Assembly (NCBI GenBank): GCA_002501065.1
Contig: DLRK01000001.1
Location: 1 to 13,177, forward strand
Origin: Akkermansiaceae bacterium UBA7890
Lineage (GTDB): Bacteria > Verrucomicrobiota > Verrucomicrobiia > Verrucomicrobiales > Akkermansiaceae
Length of the DNA stretch: 13,177 nucleotides
Direction of reading: 5' to 3'
A program made the translations under genes and the position numbers. Below, piece after piece: positions 7,692 to 13,177 of the stretch. Below the pieces are notes generated by a model. The model made no database searches. It was given only the letters and a program-made list of their open reading frames with translations, and had not been told where the DNA came from. Each line of letters begins with the position of its first letter. The stretch's first letter is position 1.

Positions 7692-9092
7692 ATGAATTCC
7701 TCCACCATGACGCGCATCAGTCTCGTCCTCTTCGTTCTCCTGACAACCGGGGGTTCCCTCCCGGGCGCACCGAACCCGAATATCGTCATCTTCCTTGTCG
7801 ACGACATGGGATGGGGCGACCTGGGATGCTACGGGAACGAGATCATTCAATCGCCCCATCTGGACAAGTTTGCCAGCGAGGGCATCCGCTTCACCCAGTG
7901 CTATTCGGCCTGCGGAGTGTGCTCTCCCTCCCGCTCGTCCATCCTGACCGGTCGCACACCCTACCGCAATGGCGTGTGGCGCTGGATTCCGGGGGGACAT
8001 TCCTGCCACCTCCGCGAAAGCGAGATCACCCTGCCCGAACTCCTCAAGGAAAAGGGCTACGACACCTGCCACGTGGGCAAATGGCACCTCAACGGCCACT
8101 TCAACAGCGCCAAGCAGCCCCAGCCCGACGCCCACGGCTACAATCACTGGATGGCAACTCAGAACAACGCGGCTCCCAATCACAGGAATCCGACCAACTT
8201 CGTTCTCAACGGCAAACCAATGGGCAGGCTGGAGGGTTTCTCCGCACCCCTCGTGGCTCAGGAGGGCGTGCGCTGGTTGAAGGAAGTCCGCGACAGGAAG
8301 AAGCCCTTTCTCCTCTCGGTCTGGACCCACGAACCGCACCTCCCGATTGAATCGGCAGAGGAATTCATGAAACCCTACGCCGGGATCAGCGATGAGGGGA
8401 TCCGGCAGCACCACGGCAACATCACGCAACTCGACCACGCCTTTGGAATCCTGATGAAGGCCCTGGACGAACTCGGACTGCGGAACGACACCGTTGTCTT
8501 CTTCACCTCCGACAACGGACCGGAAGGCAGGGGGACCTCCGGCCGGACGCGAGGTTCGACGGGCGGCCTGCGGGGTCGCAAGCGCGACAGCCATGAAGGC
8601 GGCATCCGGGTGGCGGGACTGGTCCGCTGGCCCGACAGGATCATGCCTGGTTCGGTGAGCGACGTTCCGGTGATCGGCTCTGACATATTTTCCACGGTGC
8701 TCGACATCACGGACATCCCCCTCCCCGCCGATCGCACAATTGACGGAGTCAGCATGATCCCGGCCTTCGATGACAAGCCCCTCAAGCGGCCCGTGCCCCT
8801 CTTCTGGCGAACCCATGTCGCCCCAGCCAACAGCCACGCCGCTCTCCGCATCGGAGACTGGAAACTGATCTCCAACAAATCCTTCGACAAATTTCAGCTC
8901 TACCAGATCCAGAAGGACTGGAAGGAGGAACACGACCTGGCCGCCGAGCAGGCGGAAAAACTCGACGAGATGAAAGAGGTTTTTTTCAAGGTCCTTGAGG
9001 GGATTGAAAAGGAAGGTCCCAGCGAGTGGTGGAAGAATGAACCGTCCCGCAAGAAGAAGCCGCGCAAGAAGAAGGCCGCCCCCGGCAACTGA
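7692..9092 (+). CDS. Exported family S1 sulfatase (CSPSR active site)
   Basis: 466 residues from ATG 7692; ATG 7707 is equally possible and both give a signal peptide (ISLVLFVLLTTGG core). The frame is also open back to a TTG at 7647, but that would put 15 polar residues before the signal. Alkaline-phosphatase-superfamily sulfatase features: metal ligands Asp37-Asp38 (VDDMGWGD), the formylglycine site Cys77-Ser-Pro-Ser-Arg81 followed by SSILTG, Lys130 and His132 in GKWHL, His213 in THEPH, and Asp274-Asn275 in SDNGPE. Cys77 must be oxidised to formylglycine by a maturase encoded elsewhere. The C-terminal tail is very Lys/Arg-rich. It hydrolyses sulfate esters, likely on a polysaccharide; the exact sugar is not readable. 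No Shine-Dalgarno is present. Confidence 0.93.
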   Translation: MNSSTMTRISLVLFVLLTTGGSLPGAPNPNIVIFLVDDMGWGDLGCYGNEIIQSPHLDKFASEGIRFTQCYSACGVCSPSRSSILTGRTPYRNGVWRWIPGGHSCHLRESEITLPELLKEKGYDTCHVGKWHLNGHFNSAKQPQPDAHGYNHWMATQNNAAPNHRNPTNFVLNGKPMGRLEGFSAPLVAQEGVRWLKEVRDRKKPFLLSVWTHEPHLPIESAEEFMKPYAGISDEGIRQHHGNITQLDHAFGILMKALDELGLRNDTVVFFTSDNGPEGRGTSGRTRGSTGGLRGRKRDSHEGGIRVAGLVRWPDRIMPGSVSDVPVIGSDIFSTVLDITDIPLPADRTIDGVSMIPAFDDKPLKRPVPLFWRTHVAPANSHAALRIGDWKLISNKSFDKFQLYQIQKDWKEEHDLAAEQAEKLDEMKEVFFKVLEGIEKEGPSEWWKNEPSRKKKPRKKKAAPGN

Positions 9093-9107
9093 CCGATTCG
9101 CCTCCGT

Positions 9108-9120
9108 GGCCCTCAGGGCC
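9108..9120 (+). terminator. Small GC hairpin after the first sulfatase
   Basis: GGCCC (9108-9112), loop TCA, GGGCC (9116-9120), 16 bases after the stop codon. It is a short 5-bp stem with no T tract; weak as a terminator. Confidence 0.2.
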
Positions 9121-9151
9121 CGATCCACTCTACATGTGCGGGCAGAATCGC

Positions 9152-9179
9152 TTGCTCTATCTCGACATGAAGAAATAAT
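9152..9179 (+). promoter_or_regulatory. Candidate sigma70-like promoter for the second sulfatase
   Basis: TTGCTC (9152-9157), a 16-base spacer, and AATAAT (9174-9179), which differs from TATAAT at one position. The start codon is at 9200, giving a leader of roughly 14 bases and no room for a normal Shine-Dalgarno. This is one of the most AT-rich short stretches in the spacers. Confidence 0.45.
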
Positions 9180-9199
9180 TCCCCAAGATCCATCATCCC

Positions 9200-10810
9200 A
9201 TGAGAACCATCCTTGCCCTCTGGCTGACCACCTGCGCCCCGCTCCTCACCGCTGCCTCGCAGCCCAACATCGTCTTTATCTTCAGCGACGATCACGCCCC
9301 GCACGCAATCGGTGCCTACGACGGCTGGCTCAAAAGCGCCAACCCCACGCCACACATCGACCAACTGGCCGCCCAGGGCATGCTCTTCCGCAAGAGCTTC
9401 TGCACCAATTCGATCTGCGGACCCAGCCGGGCCGTCATCATCACCGGCAAGCACAGCCATAAGAATGGCTTCATGAACAACGGGAACAACTTCGACGGTT
9501 CCCAGCAGACCTTTCCCAAACTCCTGCAGAAAGCCGGCTACCAGACAGCCATGTTCGGAAAGTGGCACCTCAAGTCCAAGCCACAGGGTTTTGACAAGTG
9601 GATGGTCCTGCCCGGTCAGGGACTCTACTACAATCCCGATCTTCTCACCCCGGAAGGAAAGATCACCATTGAAGGTCACTGTACTGATATCGTGACCAAC
9701 CTTGCCGTCGACTGGCTCAAGAAAGGCCGCAACCAGGAAAAGCCTTTCCTGCTGATGTGTCAGCACAAGGCCCCCCACCGCAACTGGATGCCGGCCCTGC
9801 GCCACCTGCACCTCTGGGCTGATGAGGATCTCCCCGAACCGAAAACCCTCTTTGATGACTGGAAAGACAACGCCAGTCCAGCCCGTTGGCAGGAACTTGA
9901 GATCGACGGCCACATGGACCTGCAGTTCGACCTCTTCTACAACCTCACCCCCGCCTACAGGGGCGCGGACCGAAAGGGCATGTTCGACAAATCCGCCTGG
10001 CGCAACATGTCACGCATGACCCCCACCCAGCTCACCGCCTGGCGCGACCACTATGCCCCACGCGATGCCGCTCTGAAAAAGGCCGGTCTCAAGGGCAGGG
10101 ATCTCGTCCGTTGGAAATACCAGCGCTATGCCAAGAACTATCTTCGCTCGGTAAGGGGCGTGGACGAGAGCGTGGGCACTCTCATGCGTACGCTGGACGA
10201 GATGGGGATCGCAGATAATACCATCGTAGTCTATTCCTCCGACCAGGGATTCTATGTCGGCGATCACGGATGGTTCGACAAACGCTGGATGTATGAGGAA
10301 TCCCTGCTCATGCCTCTCATTATCAAGTGGCCTGGCGTGACCAAGCCGGGTTCAAGGAATGACAGGCACCTGGTGCAGAACCTTGACTACGCTGAAACCT
10401 TCCTTGAGGCGGCAGGAGTGGACATTCCCGGGGACATGCAGGGACGATCCCTCGCACCCCTCCTAAGGGGCAAGGAACCCAAGGACTGGCGGGACAGCAT
10501 CTACTATCACTATTATGAGTATCCCAGCGTGCACCAGGTCCCGCGGCACAACGGAATTCGCACCGAGCGCTACAAGCTCATCCAGTTCTACGAGTTCGGG
10601 GAGTGGGAATTCTACGATCTGAAGGAGGATCCCGATGAACTTCGCAACCTCTACAACGATGAGAAGTATGCTGCGCAGATCTCCGCGATGAAAAATCAAC
10701 TGGAAGGATTGCGCAGAAAGTACGAGGACAACTCAGTAGGCACGCTCAAGCCGGAGGCCTGGCGCAAGAAGTACCGCAGCAAGCAGTTCCGGGTGGTGGA
10801 TGAATTATGA
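9200..10810 (+). CDS. Exported family S1 sulfatase (CGPSR active site)
   Basis: 536 residues with a signal peptide (about 1-19, LTAAS end). Sulfatase features: Asp30-Asp31 (FSDDH), the formylglycine site Cys73-Gly-Pro-Ser-Arg77 in NSICGPSRAVIITG, Lys121 and His123 in GKWHL, His189 in QHKAPH, and Asp348-Gln349 in SSDQGF followed by the HGWFDKRWMYEES block. The closing region (FYDLKEDPDELRNLY) is the standard C-terminal subdomain. The Asp-Gln pair and the HGWFDKR block set it in a different S1 subfamily from the sulfatase just upstream, of the kind often annotated as arylsulfatase A or N-acetylglucosamine-6-sulfatase-like. The two enzymes probably attack different sulfate positions. All expected catalytic and metal-binding motifs are present, and it needs a formylglycine-generating enzyme in trans. 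The gene lies 107 bp after the first sulfatase. Confidence 0.94.
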   Translation: MRTILALWLTTCAPLLTAASQPNIVFIFSDDHAPHAIGAYDGWLKSANPTPHIDQLAAQGMLFRKSFCTNSICGPSRAVIITGKHSHKNGFMNNGNNFDGSQQTFPKLLQKAGYQTAMFGKWHLKSKPQGFDKWMVLPGQGLYYNPDLLTPEGKITIEGHCTDIVTNLAVDWLKKGRNQEKPFLLMCQHKAPHRNWMPALRHLHLWADEDLPEPKTLFDDWKDNASPARWQELEIDGHMDLQFDLFYNLTPAYRGADRKGMFDKSAWRNMSRMTPTQLTAWRDHYAPRDAALKKAGLKGRDLVRWKYQRYAKNYLRSVRGVDESVGTLMRTLDEMGIADNTIVVYSSDQGFYVGDHGWFDKRWMYEESLLMPLIIKWPGVTKPGSRNDRHLVQNLDYAETFLEAAGVDIPGDMQGRSLAPLLRGKEPKDWRDSIYYHYYEYPSVHQVPRHNGIRTERYKLIQFYEFGEWEFYDLKEDPDELRNLYNDEKYAAQISAMKNQLEGLRRKYEDNSVGTLKPEAWRKKYRSKQFRVVDEL

Positions 10811-10907
10811 ACAACCCGCTCGACTGGAACTCTAAGGTTCTGGCAGACAAACTCACCGGGAAACCATCAAGATGGAGGAAGGTGCCGGTCTGCTCCTGCT
10901 CATCCCC

Positions 10908-10936
10908 TTGACCCTTCCCGCACGAAAGAGTATATC
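10908..10936 (+). promoter_or_regulatory. Strong sigma70-like promoter for the L,D-transpeptidase gene
   Basis: TTGACC (10908-10913), exactly 17 bases, then TATATC (10931-10936). This is the best consensus promoter in the window. Transcription would begin near 10943, only about 9 bases before the ATG at 10952, so the mRNA would be almost leaderless. Confidence 0.6.
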
Positions 10937-10951
10937 ATTGCCACCCCTCCC

Positions 10952-11572
10952 ATGAATCTCCGTCCCTTTCTTGCCCCGGTCGTGGCAGCCACCGCCGCCC
11001 TTGTTTCCTGCGGACCGATTCCGCTGGCGAACAATCGAGAAGGGCCTCGTTCCAGTTACCTCGCTGGCGTCGGCGTGACCTCCACCTCGCCCACCGGTCC
11101 CGTTAACCCGGCTGAGGCCTCCAAGTTCTGGGACGGGGACTCGCTCATCGGTCCGACCACGATCCACATCGTCCGGTCCGAGCAGAAAGCCTATTTCTAC
11201 AAGGGTGGACAGCTGGCAGGCGTGACCCCGGTCTCCACCGGCAGTTCAAAGTACACCACTAACCCGGGAACATTCAAAGTGAGCCAGAAGGCCGTCGACT
11301 ACTCCTCGGGAACCTATGGAACAATCGTCGATATCGCCACCGGAACTGTCATCAATGACGACGCCGACTCACGCAAGGACAAGCCGGGTCCGGGGCAACA
11401 GTTTGTCGGTTCGTCCATGCCGCACTTCCTGCGGTTCAACCATGGGGTCGGCATGCACGCCGGCCACCTTCCAGGCTACGCAGCATCCCACGGCTGTGTG
11501 CGCCTCCCGGCTGACATGGCGATAAAATTCTTCGAGAATGCCGAGATCGGCACGCCGGTCATCGTGGAGTGA
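10952..11572 (+). CDS. Lipoprotein L,D-transpeptidase (YkuD/ErfK family)
   Basis: 206 residues. The N-terminus is a lipoprotein signal with lipobox Leu-Val-Ser-Cys20, so the mature protein should be lipid-anchored in the cell envelope. The YkuD catalytic domain spans about 68-205: it starts with THIHIVRSEQKAYFY, and the active-site block is His164/His169 followed by SHGCVRL, with Ser179, His180, Gly181, nucleophile Cys182 and Arg184. Such enzymes form 3-3 peptidoglycan cross-links or attach proteins to peptidoglycan. Which of these it does is not visible, since there is no LysM or other binding domain. The linker at 25-65 is Pro/Ser/Thr-rich. The gene stands alone with its own strong promoter, 141 bp after the sulfatase cluster, and probably does not belong to that locus functionally. 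Confidence 0.93.
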   Translation: MNLRPFLAPVVAATAALVSCGPIPLANNREGPRSSYLAGVGVTSTSPTGPVNPAEASKFWDGDSLIGPTTIHIVRSEQKAYFYKGGQLAGVTPVSTGSSKYTTNPGTFKVSQKAVDYSSGTYGTIVDIATGTVINDDADSRKDKPGPGQQFVGSSMPHFLRFNHGVGMHAGHLPGYAASHGCVRLPADMAIKFFENAEIGTPVIVE

Positions 11573-11583
11573 GCTCCAAGTGC

Positions 11584-11609
11584 GCAGGCTGCCTTTCCGG
11601 CAAGCCTGC
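11584..11609 (+). terminator. GC-rich hairpin after the L,D-transpeptidase gene
   Basis: GCAGGCTGCC (11584-11593) pairs with GGCAAGCCTGC (11599-11609) as a 10-bp stem with one bulged A and loop TTTCC, starting 12 bases after the stop. There is no T tract. Its right arm contains a 12-base word (CGGCAAGCCTGC) that recurs at 12207-12218. Confidence 0.5.
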
Positions 11610-11610
11610 A

Positions 11611-11639
11611 TTGCCAACTTCAACCCTGTGGACTAAACC
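11611..11639 (+). promoter_or_regulatory. Possible promoter for the first ACT gene
   Basis: TTGCCA (11611-11616), 17 bases, TAAACC (11634-11639). The -35 matches at 5 of 6 positions and the -10 at only 3 of 6. It has the same geometry as the L,D-transpeptidase promoter, with the -10 about 20 bases before the ATG at 11654. Confidence 0.3.
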
Positions 11640-11653
11640 CTGAAACTCCTGCC

Positions 11654-12154
11654 ATGCGCAACCTGGTCATGACCGTGATCGGCCCGGACCGCCCCGGGCT
11701 CGTGGAAGAACTGTCTGCCACCGTGACCGGGTATGGCGGAAACTGGCTGGAGTCTCGCATGTCCCACCTGTCCGGACACTTTGCCGGCCTCCTCCGGGTC
11801 GAGTGTCCGGGAGAGAACTGCGAGGCCCTGCTCGCCGCCCTGCAGGACCTTGAGAACCTTGCCGTGACCGTCTCGGAAGAACTTGTCGTCGAGACGGACC
11901 GGCAGAAGGTTATCACATTCGATGTGGTGGGAAACGACCGGCCCGGCATCATTCAGGAACTCTCCTCCGCCATCGTGCGAGCGGGAGGCAATGTCGAGGA
12001 ACTGGTGAGCAATCTCGAGTCCGCTCCCCACGCGGGCCATCCGGTCTTCAGGGCCACTGGATCGGTGGCAGTGGCGGCGGACTTCGACGAAGATGGATTG
12101 GTCACTGCTCTGGAAGCGCTGGGCCCCGACCTCGCGGTAAGCCTGGAAACGTGA
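11654..12154 (+). CDS. Double-ACT-domain protein, GcvR-like (copy 1)
   Basis: 166 residues, cytoplasmic, made of two ACT domains and nothing else: about 4-78 (VMTVIGPDRPGLVEEL, WLESRMSHLSGHFAG) and about 86-165 (ITFDVVGNDRPGIIQEL, GGNVEELVSNLE). ACT domains bind amino acids or other small ligands, and the DRPG loop in both domains is the usual ligand site. The closest known type is the glycine cleavage repressor GcvR, which acts by binding a partner regulator rather than DNA; no GcvA or gcv gene is visible here, so the actual target is unknown. There is no Shine-Dalgarno. A paralogue lies 282 bp downstream, and hairpins separate the two. Confidence 0.88.
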   Translation: MRNLVMTVIGPDRPGLVEELSATVTGYGGNWLESRMSHLSGHFAGLLRVECPGENCEALLAALQDLENLAVTVSEELVVETDRQKVITFDVVGNDRPGIIQELSSAIVRAGGNVEELVSNLESAPHAGHPVFRATGSVAVAADFDEDGLVTALEALGPDLAVSLET

Positions 12155-12171
12155 GAAGGGTCCCGGAGGGA

Positions 12172-12195
12172 AAGGCGCAGCACCTTGCGCGCCTT
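12172..12195 (+). terminator. Hairpin after the first ACT gene
   Basis: AAGGCG (12172-12177) pairs with CGCCTT (12190-12195) around a 12-base loop, 17 bases after the stop. An alternative inner pairing GCGCA/TGCGC is also possible. No T tract follows. Confidence 0.3.
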
Positions 12196-12212
12196 CTGGC
12201 ACAACACGGCAA

Positions 12213-12230
12213 GCCTGCCCCCCGGCAGGC
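12213..12230 (+). repeat. Perfect 7-bp GC hairpin sharing a 12-mer with the hairpin at 11584-11609
   Basis: GCCTGCC (12213-12219), loop CCCC, GGCAGGC (12224-12230). The left arm lies in the word CGGCAAGCCTGC (12207-12218), also present at 11598-11609. This may be a small dispersed hairpin element or two similar 3' stabilising structures. Confidence 0.4.
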
Positions 12231-12337
12231 AGGTCACCAGGTGCCTCCCCTCTCCCTTTGAGTGCAAACCCTCTCTCCCACGATCGGTCCCCGGCACGAG
12301 GGATCAATCCGCAACAGTAGCAGATCCTAGGTGTAAT

Positions 12338-12380
12338 CGCAGGCCTGGTTCCAGCATCTTCTCATTCCCTGCGCTTTTTT
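12338..12380 (+). terminator. Candidate Rho-independent terminator upstream of the second ACT gene
   Basis: CGCAGG (12338-12343) pairs with CCTGCG (12368-12373) and is followed, after one C, by TTTTTT (12375-12380). The 24-base loop is long and contains a small CTGG/CCAG inner pairing. It is the only stem followed by a T tract in the window and would isolate the second ACT gene from upstream transcription. Confidence 0.4.
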
Positions 12381-12436
12381 ATTCCCATTCAACGGTCGCG
12401 CTGGACAGGGAGCGGATACGCACCCCAAAGTAAGGC

Positions 12437-12964
12437 ATGGATCACTCCTTGGTAATGACTGTCCTCGGCCCCGATCGTCCGGGTCTGCTCGCCACTCTGT
12501 CGGAGACTATTTACTCGCACGGCGGCAGTTGGTTTGAATCGAAACTGGCACGCTTCGCTGGCCATTTCGCCGGAATCCTGCGCTGCGACTGCCCTGACAA
12601 GCGACACGATGAGTTGATCGAAGCCCTCAACCAGCTGGAGGGTCTGAGCATGCAGATCGTCAAGGAAGTCAACGTCCCCCACCGGATCGTCAAGCACCTC
12701 AACTTTGACGTGCACGGACACCATCACCCCGGAATCGTGCGCAAGATTTCATCCATCATAGCACAGATCGGTGGAAACCTTGAAGAACTCAGCACGGAAC
12801 GTGACGCTGCCCCGCAACCAGGCCACTTCCTCTTCCGCACAGTCGGGTGCGTGGCAGTCAACGACGACTTCGACATGGACAAACTGGAGCACATGCTCCA
12901 GGAACTGGGCTCGGATATCACCGTGACGGTGGAGGGCCCCTCTTCGGCCGCTACCGCCGCATAG
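12437..12964 (+). CDS. Double-ACT-domain protein, GcvR-like (copy 2, diverged second site)
   Basis: 175 residues, two ACT domains at about 5-78 and 86-165. The first half closely matches copy 1 (LVMTVLGPDRPGL, GGSWFESK, FAGHFAGILR). In the second domain the ligand loop reads HGHHHPGI (94-100 region) where copy 1 has GNDRPGI, so the conserved Asp-Arg pair is replaced by His-His. The C-terminus ends in a short Ser/Ala tail. Role presumably small-molecule sensing and regulation through a protein partner; the ligand is unknown and may differ from that of copy 1. The 3' end overlaps the convergent amidotransferase gene by 14 bp. AAGG sits only one base before the ATG, too close for a normal Shine-Dalgarno. 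Confidence 0.87.
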   Translation: MDHSLVMTVLGPDRPGLLATLSETIYSHGGSWFESKLARFAGHFAGILRCDCPDKRHDELIEALNQLEGLSMQIVKEVNVPHRIVKHLNFDVHGHHHPGIVRKISSIIAQIGGNLEELSTERDAAPQPGHFLFRTVGCVAVNDDFDMDKLEHMLQELGSDITVTVEGPSSAATAA

Positions 12965-13177
12965 CGAGGAAGTTTTCCAGAAGTTTCTTGCCCCCCTCGG
13001 TCAGGATCGATTCGGGGTGAAACTGCACGCCGTGGACGGGGTGCTCCCGGTGTCGCACCCCCATGACCAGACCGTCGCACCAGGCTGTCACCTCGAGGCA
13101 ATCCGGAAGCGATTCACGGCATACGATGAGGGAGTGATAGCGGGTGGCCTTGAAGGGATTGTCCAGGCCATCAAAAA
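12951..13177 (-). CDS. trpG: Glutamine amidotransferase, TrpG/PabA type (C-terminal 74 residues)
   Basis: Reading the minus strand from the right edge gives 74 residues ending in a TAG at 12953-12951. Visible family motifs are KATRYHSLIV, then GVRHREHPVHGVQFHPESILTEGG, with the catalytic-triad His and Glu in FHPES, and the closing KKLLENFL. This is the standard C-terminus of the class I amidotransferase subunit that hydrolyses glutamine to give ammonia for anthranilate synthase (TrpG) or aminodeoxychorismate synthase (PabA). The two cannot be separated from this fragment, and many bacteria use one protein for both. The gene is convergent with the second ACT gene and the coding ends overlap by 14 bp. 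The start lies outside the window. Confidence 0.9.
   Translation of the reverse strand, partial: FDGLDNPFKATRYHSLIVCRESLPDCLEVTAWCDGLVMGVRHREHPVHGVQFHPESILTEGGKKLLENFLAMRR

Larger units (their letters stand above)
12155..12436. other. 282-bp spacer between the two ACT genes, rich in hairpins
   Basis: This is the longest gap in the window. It holds a hairpin at 12172-12195, a GC hairpin at 12213-12230 and a terminator-like stem with a T6 tract at 12338-12380. An 82-codon open frame (12185-12433, plus) crosses it, but its composition (Pro/Arg/Ser-rich, no recognisable motif) is that of noncoding GC-rich DNA. No clear promoter for the downstream gene was found. Confidence 0.5.

Noticed and set aside
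7338..9128. A 596-codon minus-strand open frame
   Set aside because: It is antisense to the ThuA 3' end and the whole first sulfatase, whose active-site motifs are intact on the plus strand.
11633..12307. A 224-codon minus-strand open frame opposite the first ACT gene
   Set aside because: The plus-strand gene encodes two clear ACT domains. The antisense translation has no recognisable family.
12402..12431. Promoter for the second ACT gene (TGGACA, 18 bases, CAAAGT)
   Set aside because: The -10 matches at only 3 of 6 positions and would place the start of transcription on the ATG itself. Too weak to list as a feature.
12185..12433. A small plus-strand gene of 82 codons between the two ACT genes
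   Set aside because: It runs through three hairpins and a T-tract terminator, is Pro/Arg/Ser-rich, and shows no ribosome-binding site or motif.
1..13177. Defence system, CRISPR array, phage or insertion sequence
   Set aside because: No regularly spaced repeats, transposase, integrase, tRNA-flanked boundary or nuclease motif was seen. All genes fit carbohydrate, envelope or amino-acid functions.

Overview
The window looks like a Verrucomicrobiota-type (PVC superphylum) chromosome. It is GC-rich and tightly packed. It carries the signature PVC protein made of a membrane-bound-dehydrogenase propeller, HEAT-like repeats and a C-terminal heme domain, together with two secreted sulfatases, a ThuA protein, an SGNH-like protein and a DUF5703/GH95-like protein. 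The assignment rests on protein architecture only; no rRNA or marker phylogeny is available here.

Layout. Bases 1-1836 (minus strand) hold the 5' part of an exported DUF5703/GH95-like protein that runs off the left edge. The (alpha/alpha)6 catalytic core appears to be almost entirely missing in frame, and the C-terminus continues past the usual end into a hydrophobic segment. A 214-bp divergent spacer follows. From 2051 to 10810 five plus-strand genes all encode exported proteins: a jelly-roll + degenerate SGNH protein, the propeller/HEAT/cytochrome c protein (GTGA-overlapped with the previous gene and served by a strong Shine-Dalgarno), a ThuA-domain protein, and two different family S1 sulfatases (CSPSR and CGPSR sites). 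This reads as an extracytoplasmic locus for sulfated glycans: sulfatases remove sulfate, the heme protein and ThuA plausibly act in sugar oxidation, and the divergent GH-like and SGNH-like proteins may bind or process sugars. No transporter, regulator or sulfatase-maturing enzyme is visible, so those functions must be supplied elsewhere.

From 10952 on the content is more housekeeping-like: a lipoprotein L,D-transpeptidase (cell-wall cross-linking), two paralogous double-ACT proteins of the GcvR-like type, and on the minus strand the 3' end of a TrpG/PabA glutamine amidotransferase whose last codons overlap the second ACT gene by 14 bp.

Regulatory signals. Several genes have sigma70-like boxes only about 20-40 bases upstream of the start codon and no Shine-Dalgarno, which suggests short-leader mRNAs. 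GC-rich hairpins sit in several spacers, and one 6-bp stem is followed by a T6 tract. No tRNA, rRNA, CRISPR, insertion sequence or phage gene was seen. I did not find a clearly new multi-gene system. The best leads are the core-deleted GH95-like protein with its odd tail and the SGNH domain that lacks three canonical residues.
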